The notes: generated by a model from the letters alone, not told the origin. Counted from the first letter of the stretch, positions 11,346-23,868 are shown. The stretch: DNA of 64,000 bases from Heterohyrax brucei (GCA_028571685.1 CM053162.1:7196001-7260000), one strand, 5' to 3'. Made by a program: numbers and translations.

Positions 11346-13282
11346 TTAAAGAGCAAGATTCCAGCAAATAAATAAACATTCTGTCTATACCCTGAGGACC
11401 TTCCTGAGTTTTGAGATAAGGTCCAGAGATATAGAATTTCCTTAGGCCAATAGACCTGGAAGAATCATGAACCCATGAGAAAGATTATTCTTGAACATGA
11501 AAAAAGCTAACACTAATAACCACCACCACCATGGAAATGCAGTTAGAAGTAGACAGTTAGAGTAACCATCTTAAAGGGTCCAGAATAGTATGACAAGGAG
11601 CAGCTATAGTATACACTGTGTGAACACAAGGGAGACTGTGCCTCCTCTGCGCACATATGCCTGCAAGCACAAGTAGATAGATAGAAAGGAGCTAATGTTC
11701 CCACCAATAAAAAGTGCCAGATGAGAGCAAATAAATTCCACAGGTAATGATGAACTTGAACTACTCTATGAAACCTATATGGGCGGATGAGTAGGTAGCA
11801 AGTGAAAGAGTTCTTCAAAGGAGAGATCTTTATAGGTCTACCCAGAAGTATTAGCCCTCACAGAGGTCCACTGAACAGCATTTGCCTCAAGCAGACTAGC
11901 TGCCCCAGGAAAATCTTCCTTGGTCTTCATTCTACTTATTTTTTGATGCTCTAGAAAGCAGGTTACAAAGGAAGTGGCTAGGCAGGACAGGGTGGCAGTG
12001 ACCAATCAATCCTCTAAATGACAAGATGCAATGGAAAACAAACCATAAGGCCAATTCATTCATGCCAGCTCTCACCACCCCACATACTAACTGCAAGCAC
12101 ATCTAACACTTTTGATATTTTTCTTGGCAAGAGATAACATGGACAGGCAAAGCAGCACCTCTGACTTATTACTAACAGAGAGCCAGAGTGTGTGCTTTCC
12201 ATAAACAAAAATGATAGGTCAGGTGCTTTCTTGCATCCCATTGTCATTTGCACAGGAAACTAGAGGCTATGGCATTGGGGATCTGCCCTTGCTTCTTGAG
12301 CTGCTGTTGGCACATTCACTAAAGGGACTGGCAAGTCAAGCCAAATCTGAGAAGGTGCTGGGTGTTCGCCTCTGCACTTTCACTGTTCTGGTCCTGTTGT
12401 ATATCTAGAGCACTTAAAACAATTCCTGGGACCTAGTAGGCACAGTGTGTGTTTGCTGTCTGACTGAACTAACAAACAAGTAAACAACTAGAGAGATTTT
12501 ATACTGGGGTTAGAGTTAAGTACAACTGCCAATCCCAAAGCAAAGCAATCAGAATGGGGGAGTGAATTCGAACGAAGAGAAGCCCAAATGAAGCAGTCTT
12601 TGGATCAGTCTGTTTTTCCAGAGGACAATACTCTCACAGAAACTGAAAAAAAAAAAAACTAGTAACCTAAGATGTCCTTAGTAACAGAGCTAAAGAATGA
12701 GTTTTCCAATATTTGATTTCTTAGCTTGACAGTCCCTCTTGAAATATTGTCTCTTCTTAGCAGTGAAAATGTCCATCTTTGTTGGATTGTTTTGCAGTTT
12801 GCAAACGACTTACAGAGCTCTGTTGGCAGGGTTTCTACTTTTCTCCTTGCAAATAAACAAAGGACCATTTCACTAATATGACTTAAGTGGGGAGATTCTG
12901 TGATGTCCTGTCTCAGAAAAGGAGGAAAAATAGAGAAGAGAACAAGAGGCACAAGCAGAAAGAAGAATAACAGAAATTTGAGCAAACAGGGCACCGAAGC
13001 TAAGAAAAAAAGCAGAAAAGAAGCAAAGATAAACTGGGTTTGGAAAATTTTACAAAGTCATGGATACCAAATAGTTGAAGACTCTATAATCAGTAGGACC
13101 CCAGGTACCCTTACCAGGGTTGACTGAACTCATCCCTGGGTGCATAGGCTCTATTTCACTGTGCATTTAGGTTCCTTGTATGCTGGGAAGACAGGCTTTC
13201 CCTTCCTATTCTAGGCGAGCCTGCATGAAGCAAGCAGCCCCTGCCAGCTTGACCCAGATCTGTCAACTGATCAATTATTTTC

Positions 13283-13436
13283 CCCACAGAGACGAAGGGA
13301 AAATGAAAGGGAGAAAGAAAAAGGGAAAGCGAAAAGGAACCACAGAGAAGTGGGGAGAGGGTATGGGAAAGTAAAGGGAAGGGGTAGGGAGGAAAAAGGA
13401 AAGAGGGATGGAGAAAGAAAGAATAAAAAGGAAACT
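13283..13436. repeat. Purine-rich (GA/GGGAAA) low-complexity tract
   Basis: About 150 bases are nearly all A and G on the plus strand, with GGGAAA, GGAAAG and GAAAGAAAG words. The antisense reading frame rich in S, F and P is a shadow of this composition. Confidence 0.85.
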
Positions 13437-16400
13437 GGATAAACATATGTCTTTTAATTTAAGCAGCCAAACAGCCAGAACAGGCTTAATTCGGAAGATT
13501 TCATAAATAAATAAATACATAAAATAAAATACAAAACTCTCACCAGTAACCGACCAATCATAGTTAAAGCAGAGAACAGGGCCTTCTTTCTTCCATTCTT
13601 TGTCAATTACAGTCATTTATTACACTAAAATCCTACCTTGGGCCCTCATTTGCCCTTAGGGTTTTTCTCTCTCTGCCATTATTTCTACCCTGCCTTGCAA
13701 CTCCACGCAGAAATCTTTGATAAGCGGTGGAAAGTTATGTTCCCTGTGCGTTTCTTCTAAAGACCTTCCACCCTCTCTCAACATGTTTTCCTAGTGTGAA
13801 CAGGAAGAAAGTGGCATCGTGGTCCCAGGAAGAAGAGATCCACCACCAGGACACAGGAAGCACTGTGGAAGATCAGCTCAACAGCACCCTCCCGTCGTAT
13901 CCAACATGTATGCCATCTATCACCACGTTTTTGCACATTTTCAGTTTTTATGTTTAATTTGTTTTATTGAATTTCAAATGACTGCAGACAGAAAGTAAAC
14001 ATGTAACAAGCCAATGGAGCAGAAAGGAAGCAAGCTACACAAATACAACCAGTCTCAGCAAGGAGTTCTGCTTAGTACCACGTGTTAGAAGTGTTACAAG
14101 TGTCAGTGAGTCCTTCCAACACCCACAGGAATGGCTCCCTGACCAGGCAGGCAGGTGGGAACACAGGCTCACAGACAGAAACATTCTTCAGTATAGGAAG
14201 AAGAGGGAACTGTGAGCTTGGCGTGTATGTTCCCCATTAGCTGTGACCTGAACCCTAGAGGGCACGTGTGTCTGGTTTTGAAGGGTTAGCAGGACCTCTG
14301 TGGAGGCCAGATATGAAGGAATATTCTGGTTGGTAGGCAGAAGTAGGCCATGAGTTGCAAAGCAGAAAGTTTAGTTCACAGTCAAGCTATGGCACCCAAG
14401 AGCATGTTTTCATCATGAACAGACAGTAACTGTAAGTGTGGCATGTCTTTCTTGCCCATGGAAAAATCATGTGATCTGTACTGCTTCAGAAACTGCCACT
14501 TCTTAGGGTATGAAGAGATCTCAAGAACATCAGGAAGGACAGAAGACACCCTTCAAGGACAAGTTCAGTACCCTTTAGCACCAGCACTACAGGAGAAGCT
14601 TATTAAGAAACAACAGTAGTCAGGGCCTATATTTGGCCTTAAATGTACCAAAAAATGATGACTCACCCCAGGCCCAGCTCTAAAGCTGCAACCCAAGATT
14701 GGTTTTTAGGCAGCAAGCTTGCTGGCCGCCGCTGGGAGTCTCCAGGTACACTTCACCCAAAGCTCAAAGGACCATAACTACTGGCTTGATCAGCGTACAA
14801 AGGACAAAAGTGAGCTGCACTCATTGTTCTGTTCTCACCTCCCCATGCCTCACCCAGTGAAGACACTGCCAAGCATAGCAGCTGGGTCAGCTCCACTTCA
14901 GGAAGCTCCTCTGTCACTCTTTGGATGCATGAACAAGTACCCACGATGCCTACACCGGCCCTAGTTCTCCACCCCAGCCAAAATATTTCACTTTGCCGGC
15001 AAGCATTGTGATGGTCTCAGACACTGTAAAGGCTGGCCCCTAGACATTTTCTGTGATGGGCAGGAACCAGGCTGTTCTGCTGAGCTGAGTGCTACTCATA
15101 CCCATGGTGCTGAGCAGAAGAGAAGGTGAGTGAGCTTAGCCCAGTCCCCTCCCACTTGACCCATGCTTATGCCTCAAGTGGGTAGATAACACTGATGTGG
15201 AGTGTGAGGAGATGGGGAAAATTTGGAAGGGGAAGACAGAAACTGAGCCAAGCTCTTGGGAAGGTGTTGAAAGGAACAATAATCCTTCAAAGGAGAAATA
15301 GTTGGATTTCTAGAAAGAAAAGCAGCAGCACACTAGCCACCCCTTTCCCAGCTTTTCAGTGGCAGGTGGGTGGTGTGCTGAAAGGACAGCGCCTGGTAGT
15401 GTCTCCCATTCCACCTCCAGGAAGGAGTCCAGCCAAGTGCCATCGACTGCTTAATCAACCTGGTGCATCTAAGGGCCAGAGCCCCGGGGAGCTAATCACC
15501 CCCTGACCCTCTTCCCACCATCCACACTAATCAGTGCTGATGCTCTGGAAACTCCCTCCCTCTAAGCTGGATTGTGGTTGCTCATTAGGTTGGGGGAAGG
15601 AGCAGGTCAGGGAGGGCTCAGTGACCTAGCACTAGACACAGACACACTGTCAAGAGGCAGGAAACACCAGAAGTAGCAGCTCTAGAAAGAATGAGTTTAA
15701 AACAAAAACAGAGAAGAAGAAAAAATTGTCTTGGAATGTGTACAGCATTCTAACTAGTCCCACTGGTCAGTGCAATAGGGGTGGATTATTGTAGGCAAGA
15801 CCTGGGCTGCCTCTACGGTTCTCTAAGTCTGATAAGAGACAGCTGGTAGACTCTAGCTTCCTTCCCCTGAAAGAGAAAACAGACATCACCTTTGCTACTT
15901 CTGACTGGCATGCAGTGCCAGGGCTTTTAGGGGCCACTCTGCCTTAAAACTGGGCATTCTCTGTTCTATTATGACACATCAAAGCCTATTCAGAATGGAC
16001 TTGAGGTAAACAGCACATTATTCTCCTTAGGGAATCCTGGATTTGGTAGAATGAAGGGAGATCTGAGACCCCTACCGCCATCATCGACCCTCCAAGACAG
16101 GTGCAAGACACCAGATCGGATCCCCCTGGAGAACTGGGCATTACTTTCCATTCATTCAGGGATGATCCAAAGTCTGAGCAAATATTATGCTTCCTTGCAT
16201 TTATCTCTGATGAAAAAAAGAGTCACGTATGCTAATTTATATGTAAATTCAGGATGGCCTTGGGGTTCCTGGCATACAGCCGATGGGCTGTTGACATGGA
16301 AGTTTGGCTATTGTCTCCAGTTTGATGTGGACAGATAGTAGAGGCATAGACCTCAAGATAAATGTGGATGATTAAGGGCTTTGGGGCCTTTCTCCTCCTG

Positions 16401-16568
16401 TCCTCTGAGTCCTCATTCCTAAACCTTTCCAAATCAGTTTTCATTTCTGCAGTCAGCATGAAGGAAATTGTTTTTCTCAATGGGCCTGAACTCAGTTTCC
16501 CCTCTGTCAATGTCAGGGCCCCTATCTCACTGAGAGCACCTGTGCACTCTAGACAAGTACCAGTGACC

Positions 16569-16618
16569 CACGTGTGTGTGTGCGTGTGCACGTGCGTGCA
16601 CACACACTCACACATACT
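16569..16618. repeat. Imperfect GT/CA dinucleotide repeat
   Basis: cacgtgtgtgtgtgcgtgtg runs into gcacgtgcgtgcacacacac. It is alternating purine and pyrimidine with CG and GC steps. Confidence 0.85.
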
Positions 16619-18130
16619 CATGTAAATGCTGCTGCTAAGCTCTAAATTAGGTAAAAGGAATTAGGCAAGGATGCTGCTCCTGTCACTCTTATGCCAGCGA
16701 TGCCCCGGGGCGGAGAGAGACCCTGAGCAGCACTAGGGTTGTGTACAGCAGCAATGCCAAAAATGTCCCTGTGGAACCCACCCCCACTCAGGCCCCCTGG
16801 CTCCGTCTTGCCTTCACCTTGTCCAGCCAACAATCCTCACACCTTGGATTCTTCCCAGCCTGGGTCTCTCTACACAATTTGTGTGGATCCAGAAGGTAAT
16901 GACTACAACCTACCTTCAGGAGACAGAGTCGTACCCAAGACCTACCTCAGGAAAGGGTCAGAGGATTAGTGCTCAAGACTTAACTGAGAGAAGGAAAATC
17001 TCAAATGCAGTGGAGAGAAGGGGATAAGGTAGGTGGAGTTCCCGCATCCTCTTTCATCTTGTCAGAGTGAACTTTCCTCAGGGACACAACAGGATTGGGC
17101 TGAATATCCTTTGGGAACTGGCTCCATGCAGAGAGCCCTGCAGCCCCCTCCGGAAAAGTTGCTCTGCTTGCCTCAGTGCCTGTGCGTGCATGTATATTTC
17201 CTAAGGAAGATCCTCAAAGGACAGAGAGGATGGGACCAAGCGGGCTAGTGTCTAACCCTGCTGCTGGAACTTAAGGGGTAGTACAGGCAGTGGGGCTACA
17301 CAGTGCAGCATATGGACTCATGACTGAAGCAGATGCCAAATGCACCCCGAACCCAGCACGGCAAATATCAAACAAACGCACACCGGGCCAAAACAAGCCC
17401 AGTCTTCAACTGCAGTCCCAGGGCTTTGCTTTCTAGCCTATAAATACGCAGAAAATTAGCATCTGAATGTTCCTGCCTCTCCCTCAACTTGGAAAATCTT
17501 CCCCAAATTTCAGGGCTCATACTGTCGCTTGCCTTTACCTGCCTGTCCCCCACAAGCTCACCCGAAACACATTCAAAACTCGTACAGTCATCCACCACTG
17601 CTGCAAACCGATCATCCTTTCAGGCTGGATCACGGACTGAAACCGCACAAGAGGCAGTGTTACCTGATTAGCTCCAGCCTTGCATTCTCCTGCCGGCTCT
17701 TTTTAGAAGCCTTGCAAGTTTATTGGATGATAGTTAAAGTTTCCTCTTATAATTCCTTTCCAGTAACATAAGAGACATGTTAGCAACACCAGTGCCCATT
17801 AAGTCTGTAATTTCCCCCTGCTTACATGCACGTCCTGTTGTGCATTGTGCAAGAATGTGTAGTACAGCCTGGGAAACCCGCACACAGCCGCGTAGCTAAC
17901 GGAGCCAGACACATTTTACTTAATGCATATTCACCCCTCCATTCTCGAAGCAGCCAGAACCAAATCAATATTCTCACAGCCTGGTAGGGAGAAGGAAGTC
18001 CCAGCCATGCTGCTTCGACGCTCTCTCCTCCACCTGCAAACCGTGCCGCCGAGCAGACTTGGGAGCCTGCGAATCATATGAAGCACATTGCACAATGCCT
18101 GGGTCTACTGTAGACAAATCAATAGCAAGC

Positions 18131-18137
18131 TCTTACC
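18131..18137 (-). other. NTM: Splice donor of the NTM first exon
   Basis: Read on the minus strand, the junction is CAAG followed by GTAAGA, which matches the mammalian donor consensus. The intron begins with the minus-strand GT at 18136-18135. It splits the last codon after its first base, as expected for joining this signal-peptide exon to the Ig-domain exons. Confidence 0.85.
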
Positions 18138-18218
18138 TTGAAAGAGAAACAGAGCAGCCAGCCCTGTGAAGATTGCCCAACAGATAGAATTGTGCGTTTT
18201 TGCCTGGGTGGTTTTCAT
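18137..18218 (-). CDS. NTM: NTM (neurotrimin) alternative first coding exon, signal peptide
   Basis: Seen: the minus strand reads ATG at 18218-18216 followed by 27 codons and one extra base, and ends in CAAG immediately before GTAAGAGC, a canonical phase-1 splice donor. The peptide starts MKTTQAKTHNS, continues ICWAIFTGLAALFLFQ, and has the polar head and hydrophobic core of a signal peptide. Known: human neurotrimin has an alternative amino terminus that, as I recall it, differs from this by only about five residues and runs at the same point into the shared Ig-domain exons. Neurotrimin is a GPI-anchored IgLON adhesion protein of neurons. The start was chosen by that match and by a purine at -3. 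The next exon is not in the window, as expected for a gene with very large introns. The alternative first exon (MGVCGYLF type) was not found. The exon is too short to show up as a long reading frame. Confidence 0.9.
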
Positions 18219-18495
18219 GATTTTTTTCTTTTTCTTTTTTGTCAGGGTCGGGTTTTCCTCTCTTTCTTTCCCGACAGATTGCGTTGCTCTCCAGCTCAGG
18301 GAACGAGATTTAAATCCACTGTTTTGCTGAAGGACACCACAAGAAAGCCGAGGGTGTGAGAGTGTGACTTCTCAGTAATTATCTCCACTCATACTCTGGC
18401 ACTGAGACACATTGTACAATCTGGCCCTGGACAGCCCTCCTACAGGCTGCAATCATTGGTTCCTACCCAAAGATTGACAGAGCTGCACCACAAGC
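18219..18495 (-). promoter_or_regulatory. NTM: Putative 5' untranslated region and proximal promoter of the NTM isoform
   Basis: This is the stretch directly upstream of the NTM start codon on the minus strand. It begins with an A-rich run of about 20 bases next to the ATG (read as a pyrimidine run on the plus strand). No ATG is visible in the first roughly 140 bases upstream. It is not covered by recognisable repeats and is bounded upstream by a long compound dinucleotide repeat. The transcription start site cannot be fixed from sequence alone, so the extent is an inference from position. Confidence 0.45.
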
Positions 18496-18523
18496 GCGCG
18501 GCACGCGCGCGCACGCACACACT

Positions 18524-18595
<72 letters not shown>
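18496..18595. repeat. Compound dinucleotide repeat (GC/CA, CT, CA)
   Basis: Alternating GCGC/CGCA is followed by ACAC, about 16 CT units and about 13 CA units. It lies roughly 280-380 bp upstream of the NTM start codon. The CA and GC parts alternate purine and pyrimidine, which is a Z-DNA-prone pattern. The CT part is a homopurine-homopyrimidine tract. Confidence 0.95.
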
Positions 18596-18596
<1 letters not shown>

Positions 18597-18599
18597 GAA

Positions 18600-19825
18600 T
18601 CATTTACTGGGCAAATCTGGCTAGTTGATTAAAGAGACAAGAGCCTGGAGAGATGGAATGATAAATGCCACTTTTCCCCTTCTGTATTACTTTCATTTTT
18701 TAAACTGACAGTCACTGAGCCCCAGGTATAAAATAATCCCCTTCCCTCCAGCATTCCCTGGCCTCCCGAACTCGGATTCCCTCTGCACTGAAAAAACACC
18801 ATTGCCAACAGTGGCTTACGGAGCATTTTAAAGTAGTCTTTTTATGTTCTGTGAAACTTAAAGAGGAATCAAATTTCATTCATTGTTATCTGTTATCCTC
18901 TTGCGTGTAATATCATTCAACGACAGGGCTTTTTCTTTCCTACCTTTCTCTTTTCCCAATCAACCCTCTCACTTACTTGCTTTGAACATAATGAATGTCT
19001 ATTATCTTTCTTGTCCTTCCTCTTTCAGACACACCTGTGTTACTCTTATTTTTCATTTATCTTCTTTACTTCCTAAAGTCATTCATGCGTGTATGATGCC
19101 ACAAATAAGGATGTGGTGTCTGGGATTGGGGAAGAAGATTGTGGGCTGAATATATGTGACTTTCTCCAGAAGAGAACAAAGGATGACTTTATTCCACATG
19201 CCTCAGTCAATTGTCATTCATTAATAAAAGCAACACTAAGTACCCATGGATTTAAACTGTAGTAAGTCAGATTTAAGCTAGATATACTAAAGGACTTCCT
19301 GAGTGTCAGAAATTCTGTATATGGTTTCAAAACTTGCTCAGAGAGTTCTACACATTTGTCTCCTTGGGGATGAATGAGAATAAAATTCAGACAGAAATAA
19401 TCAAATGAATAAAGTGCCCTCTTACGAGCTCTTTTAACTCTATGGCCTTGGAAGTTGCTGATTCCATCTTTTGGCTTCCTGTTACAGGAAGCAAATTATA
19501 TGAAAATGTTGAGAAACATAGTCTTTCACAAATCGTTCCCTACTTGATTCTGACAAATTCATATCTTTTTGACATATTTGTCCAGACCTCCAGGGCTAAT
19601 TACTACACTGGCCTCTAACTTCCTTTGTAAGTTTAATGAATATATTGTCAAATTGCACAGAACAAAAAGTATTTATTGCCTGTTTATGTTTATGACCCTA
19701 AAGGAGAAATACAAACAGCACTGCTGTGTTGTCCACTCTAGGAAGCACAATCTACATTGTGCTCTGTGTGGATGAGAAAGGTGTTGCATGAGATACACCA
19801 TGCAACACCCTGACAAGAAGAGCAC
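18600..19825. other. Sequence immediately upstream of NTM, no gene or repeat recognised
   Basis: This stretch lies upstream of the NTM exon. No repeat family or coding exon is evident, so promoter-distal control elements are possible. Composition is ordinary and AT-rich. Confidence 0.5.
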
Positions 19826-19829
19826 CGGA

Positions 19830-19960
19830 GTCTGGAGATACGGATCCTGTTGTCAGACACAAATCAACTGACGCACCAAGACAGTGATTTTACCTCTGTG
19901 GATCTCGGCCTCTCTATCTGTGAAATTAGAGAGTTGAAACAATGTGTAAGGACTCTTAAT
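19830..19960 (+). mobile_element. MIR fragment, plus
   Basis: gagatacggatcctgttgtc, cagtgattttacctctgtgg and ctctatctgtgaaattagag follow MIR order, ending in a gagttgaaacaatgtg-type MIRb segment. Confidence 0.5.
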
Positions 19961-20349
19961 TTTAAATTGTTTTATAGTCACTTTTTTCCCCTGCCATTAA
20001 GGTCTCATTCACATGTCCATCAAAACATGCTTGATATTGTGAGTTCCCGGTGAGTAAGAGTTTTATATATATGAAAGTCTTTTCTTGTACAGCATTCAGC
20101 AGAATGATACACGTAATTAAGTGCTTTGGACTCACAGGGCCAGTAATGGTAACAATACTGCACAGAGGGTACAATGGCTTCCTTTTACACCATTTCATTT
20201 ACCTCAAGAATGGCAATCAAGGCCACAAGTCATGATCAATCTTTACTCCTAACTTAGAGAAGTAGGACACTTGTAAATGCCCTCACTCTAAGCTGCAACA
20301 AATCCATGGATTCACCAGTGATTCCTAAGCATCTTTACATGTGACAATG

Positions 20350-20565
20350 ATACCAATAGTTATAGTTGATATTATTGTGCATTTACTGTGTGCCAGACAC
20401 AATAGTCTGGCATGTGTTTTCTGTCATTAAATTCTTAAAGTTGATGAAGTGGTGATAGTAACACATCCGTTTTATATATGAGGACACTGAGGCTCAGAGA
20501 AACAGTTGATGGACAGTGGAGCCAGATTCAAACCTAATCATCTGTCTCTCAGACCAACCTCTAAA
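20350..20565 (-). mobile_element. MIR element, minus
   Basis: Landmarks in reverse orientation: tttactgtgtgccagacaca, tatatgaggacactgaggct, and gtggagccagattcaaacct. Confidence 0.8.
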
Positions 20566-21062
20566 ACATTCTCCTATGGTAAATATGGTGAGGGACTCAG
20601 ATAAATGTCAGACATTCTCCTTTATAACTTGTGTTGCATTTTTTATTAAAATTTTATAGAAGTTATAAGTAAATACATATGATGATATAGGAAAATGTAA
20701 GGAAAACCATATATTGCTTTTAGTGTTAACTGAGTTTTAAATGGTTGGTACCAAGTAATTCATTATATCAGAATGCAAAGACACAATAGACTGTCATGTT
20801 CCATAATAGTTTTAAAAACTTCTGTGGAGAAGATGGGAGCTGTGATACACCTGAAGCTGAGAGAGACTAAGTCTAAGATGGCAGAAAGACTATTTCAACA
20901 AGGGATACCATAAATCAAAAATCAGAGATGGAAATATGATATTGGGTAAATTTTGGGTTCTAGAGGTTTGTCTGATATCCCTCATCTTGCCCTGCTATGT
21001 TTCCATAAACAGGACTGAATACCTATGCTGCAAAATTTTAAAATTTAAAAACGTTAAAAATG

Positions 21063-21769
21063 TAATGCCCATCCAAGAAAAGGTAGGAACAACAATGGAA
21101 GTTATAATACACAACGTAGACAGACTTCAAAATCTGTCAAACAAACCACAATCAACAGAAGAGAAAACAGATAAATGGGAACTATTAAGAACCAAACACT
21201 TTTGCTCATCCGAAGACTTTATTAATAGAATTAAAAGGCCACCTACAGAATGGGAAAAAATACTTGGCAACTCTATGTCAGACTGATGCCTGATCTCCAT
21301 AATCTATAAGGTATTACAAAATGTCAATAAGAAGAAGATAAATCATCCAATTCAGCAATGGGCAAAGGGGATGGACAGACACTTCTCTAAAGAGGAGATC
21401 CAGGCAGCCAAAAAACACATGTAGACATGTTCACAATCTTTGGTTATTAAAGAAAATCAAATCAAAACTACAATGAGATACCATCTCACCCCAACGAGGT
21501 TGGTCATAATCCCCAAAACACAAAACAACAAATGCTGGAGAGGCTGTGAGGAGACTGGAACCCTCCTACACTGTTGGTGGCATTGTGAAATGGTCCAGCC
21601 TCTTTGGAAAGCAATTTGGCGATTCCTTAAAAAAATGGATATAGATATACCATTTGATCCAGTAATTCCACTACTTGGAATATATCCCACAGAATCAAGG
21701 CCACTCACACCAATGGACACATACACAAGAATGTTTATCGCAGCACAGTCCACGATAGCAAAAAGATAG
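21063..21769 (+). pseudogene. L1 ORF2 carboxy-terminal remnant
   Basis: Frames covering this part include the conserved ORF2 tail: PPTEWEKI followed by NKCWRGC, GTLLHCWW and DIPFDPVIPLLGIYP. The cysteine/tryptophan region is the zinc-knuckle-like end of L1 ORF2. The frame is broken by a stop near 21286 and by a frameshift before 21440. The endonuclease and reverse transcriptase are absent because of 5' truncation. Confidence 0.85.
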
Positions 21770-22975
21770 AATCAACCCAGATGCCCAACAACAGAGGAAT
21801 TGATGGGTAAACTATGGTATATATACTCAATGGAGCACTATGCAATGTATGTTGAGTGAAAGTAGTCAGCCACAAAAGGAAAAATATTGTATGAGACCTC
21901 TATGATAAGAACTCAAAAACAGACTTACGTATAGAAGAAAAGACTCTGACGGCTGCAAGGTGTGGGGGAAGGTTTAGATTAGATAGTTGGTAGAAATTTG
22001 GTTGGGCGAAATCAGTGACAGCACACGTTAGAAACAAGAACAATATTAAGTGGACTTCAACATAACTTGCATGCTCCTTCCATCTTACTCTGTCCTTGCG
22101 AGGACAGAGTAGCTGGGGCAGGGGGCAGGGGACTATGCTCTTAGGCAAAATCGAGGACACTTGGCACAGCTAGCATTTTGCTAAGAGGGTTGTCTGCATC
22201 CCATATTGGTGAGTGGTGTCTGGGGTCTTAAAAGCTGCCAAGCTGCCATCCGAGGGCACAGCAAATGGTCCTAACTCAGCAGGAATGGATGCTCACTGAG
22301 GACCAAAATGACATGGGATAAAGACAACCCAGAAGATAGAGAGACCCACATGAATGGGTGCCTATATAGACTTGGGACCAGAAGAACTGGATGGTGCACG
22401 GCTACCAGCAGTGATAGCTGCAGTGGAGGTCACTAAGATGAGTCTCACTGGCAACACAGGAATAAAAAGGGGTGCACCCTGAGATCTCCACTAAAAGACC
22501 GCAACTGATGATCCAGCGGCTTTGGGGTTCCCCTGGGAGCATGGCCTCTGGCCCTGATGCTGCCCTTGTCCATAAATCATAATGAAGGTCCACTCTTCAG
22601 ACACGAATGGATTGGACTTGGCGAAGCAGAGTGACCATATATTAGATGCACTTCATGGTTCTATGCATCTATCGGATATCATCCTGCTGACCTCTAGCTG
22701 GAGTAAGGGGAGTGGGTGGAGAAGAGGGGAAAGGAGGCTGTTGGGAGGATGAGACATGTATGGAGCAGAGAAGAAGAGTGTGCTGTTACCGGGCAGGGAG
22801 AGCAGTGGAAGCTGCATATGGGTGGGCATGTAAATTTATATGGGAATGTACATTTTCACTCAGTCATAATAAAAAAAAAAAAATGGGAAAAAAACTAACT
22901 TCAAATTTTCTACTATTGTGTATTCTAGGAAAATCTATTAATAGAATTTCTGCCCAGAGGTTAAAAAAAAAAAAA
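21063..22975 (+). mobile_element. 5'-truncated L1 with probable 3' transduction
   Basis: This is the last part of L1 ORF2 (about 21063-21770) plus the 3' untranslated region, ending in a first A-run (22871-22883, with AATAAA just before). Then come 79 bp of non-L1 sequence and a second A-run (22963-22975). The element is bounded by a 19-bp target duplication that matches at 17 positions: tttaaaaacgttaaaaatg at 21044-21062 and cttaaaaaggttaaaaatg at 22976-22994. The duplication lies after the second A-run, which is what a read-through 3' transduction leaves. The homologous region of the L1 at 56380-57500 supports the L1 call. Confidence 0.8.
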
Positions 22976-22999
22976 CTTAAAAAGGTTAAAAATGGATCC

Positions 23000-23740
23000 T
23001 GACACAATGTCAGATTAGTTATTTCCTGTTGCCAACATGAAGGCCATCAGGAAATTCTATTCTGTGGCAATACAGTCATTGAAATATATGCATTCACCTG
23101 CTCACAGAAAGCCACCTTATCTATTTTTTCATAGTGTCCAAAGCTCTCATTCAACAGTTTATGCTGCAATAATAGGTTGAAAACCCAGTCCTGCACAGAA
23201 GAAGGGTTTTAGAAATAGTTCAGAATGATTGAGTAGGAGTTCTCCTATCCACTTTCCAGTGTAGTTTCAGGGTCTACCAAACCACAGATCTGGGAGTCTC
23301 CACTTCTGCATCCCCTAGAGCACTGAGTTGCTTGTATCTGTGTGTGAGGATGGCTTATGGCTGCAGTTAGGGGTTTCTGCGACTAGAAAGGAGGCAATGC
23401 CTGGAGAATCTCTGATGGAGAGGACTTTATGATTGCGGAAAGTATGATTGAAGGGAATATTCTGAAATCTCAGCACCTCCTACGAGTTAGAAGATTCACT
23501 TAATTTTTCTAGTGTAGTGTCTTCAGAACTCAACTCGCTTCTTGGATTAGCCAGGTCAGTGTTAAGGACCATTTACTTCCCAGCTCATGGGTGAGACATT
23601 TTGCAGAGGAGGATGAGTTGTTCTAAGACAAAATTACTGTCAGGAAAGGGACTTGAATTCTAGGCAGAATGGTATTATATCACCATCCACATGCCCTAAA
23701 GTAATGATTATGAACCCCAACTCCCCCCTCCCCACAAAAA
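23000..23740. other. Unique intergenic sequence
   Basis: No repeat or gene is recognised between the L1 and the next SINE. Confidence 0.5.
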
Positions 23741-23744
23741 AGTC

Positions 23745-23868
23745 CTGTTGCCATCAAACAGATTCTGACTTACAGTGACTCATAGGGTTTCCAAGGAGGG
23801 CTGGTGGACCGAAACTGTTGACCTTTTGACTAGTAGCTAAAAACTCAACCACTGCGCCACTAGGGCAG
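23745..23868 (-). mobile_element. AfroSINE, minus, internally shortened
   Basis: It carries tcctgttgccatcaaacag, gattctgacttacagtgact, and a reversed head (ctcaaccactgcgccactag). The part between the gtgact block and gggtttccaagg is missing. Confidence 0.8.

Larger units (their letters stand above)
1..18130 (-). other. NTM: Beginning of the first intron of NTM (alternative-promoter form)
   Basis: Because the NTM exon is on the minus strand and ends in a splice donor at 18137, everything to its left is intron of this isoform. I found no other convincing exon here. Reading frames in this stretch are short and lack family similarity that I can recognise. Long parts (2320-5380, 6240-7500, 7690-8780, 11350-13280, 13440-16560 and 16620-18130) show no recognised repeat or gene. 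Confidence 0.7.

Noticed and set aside
13156..13616. Minus-strand frames rich in F, P and S that look like membrane segments
   Set aside because: They are the complement of a purine-rich low-complexity tract.
18138..18359. Plus-strand open frame at the NTM exon
   Set aside because: It is antisense to the NTM exon and its 5' region and has no family similarity.
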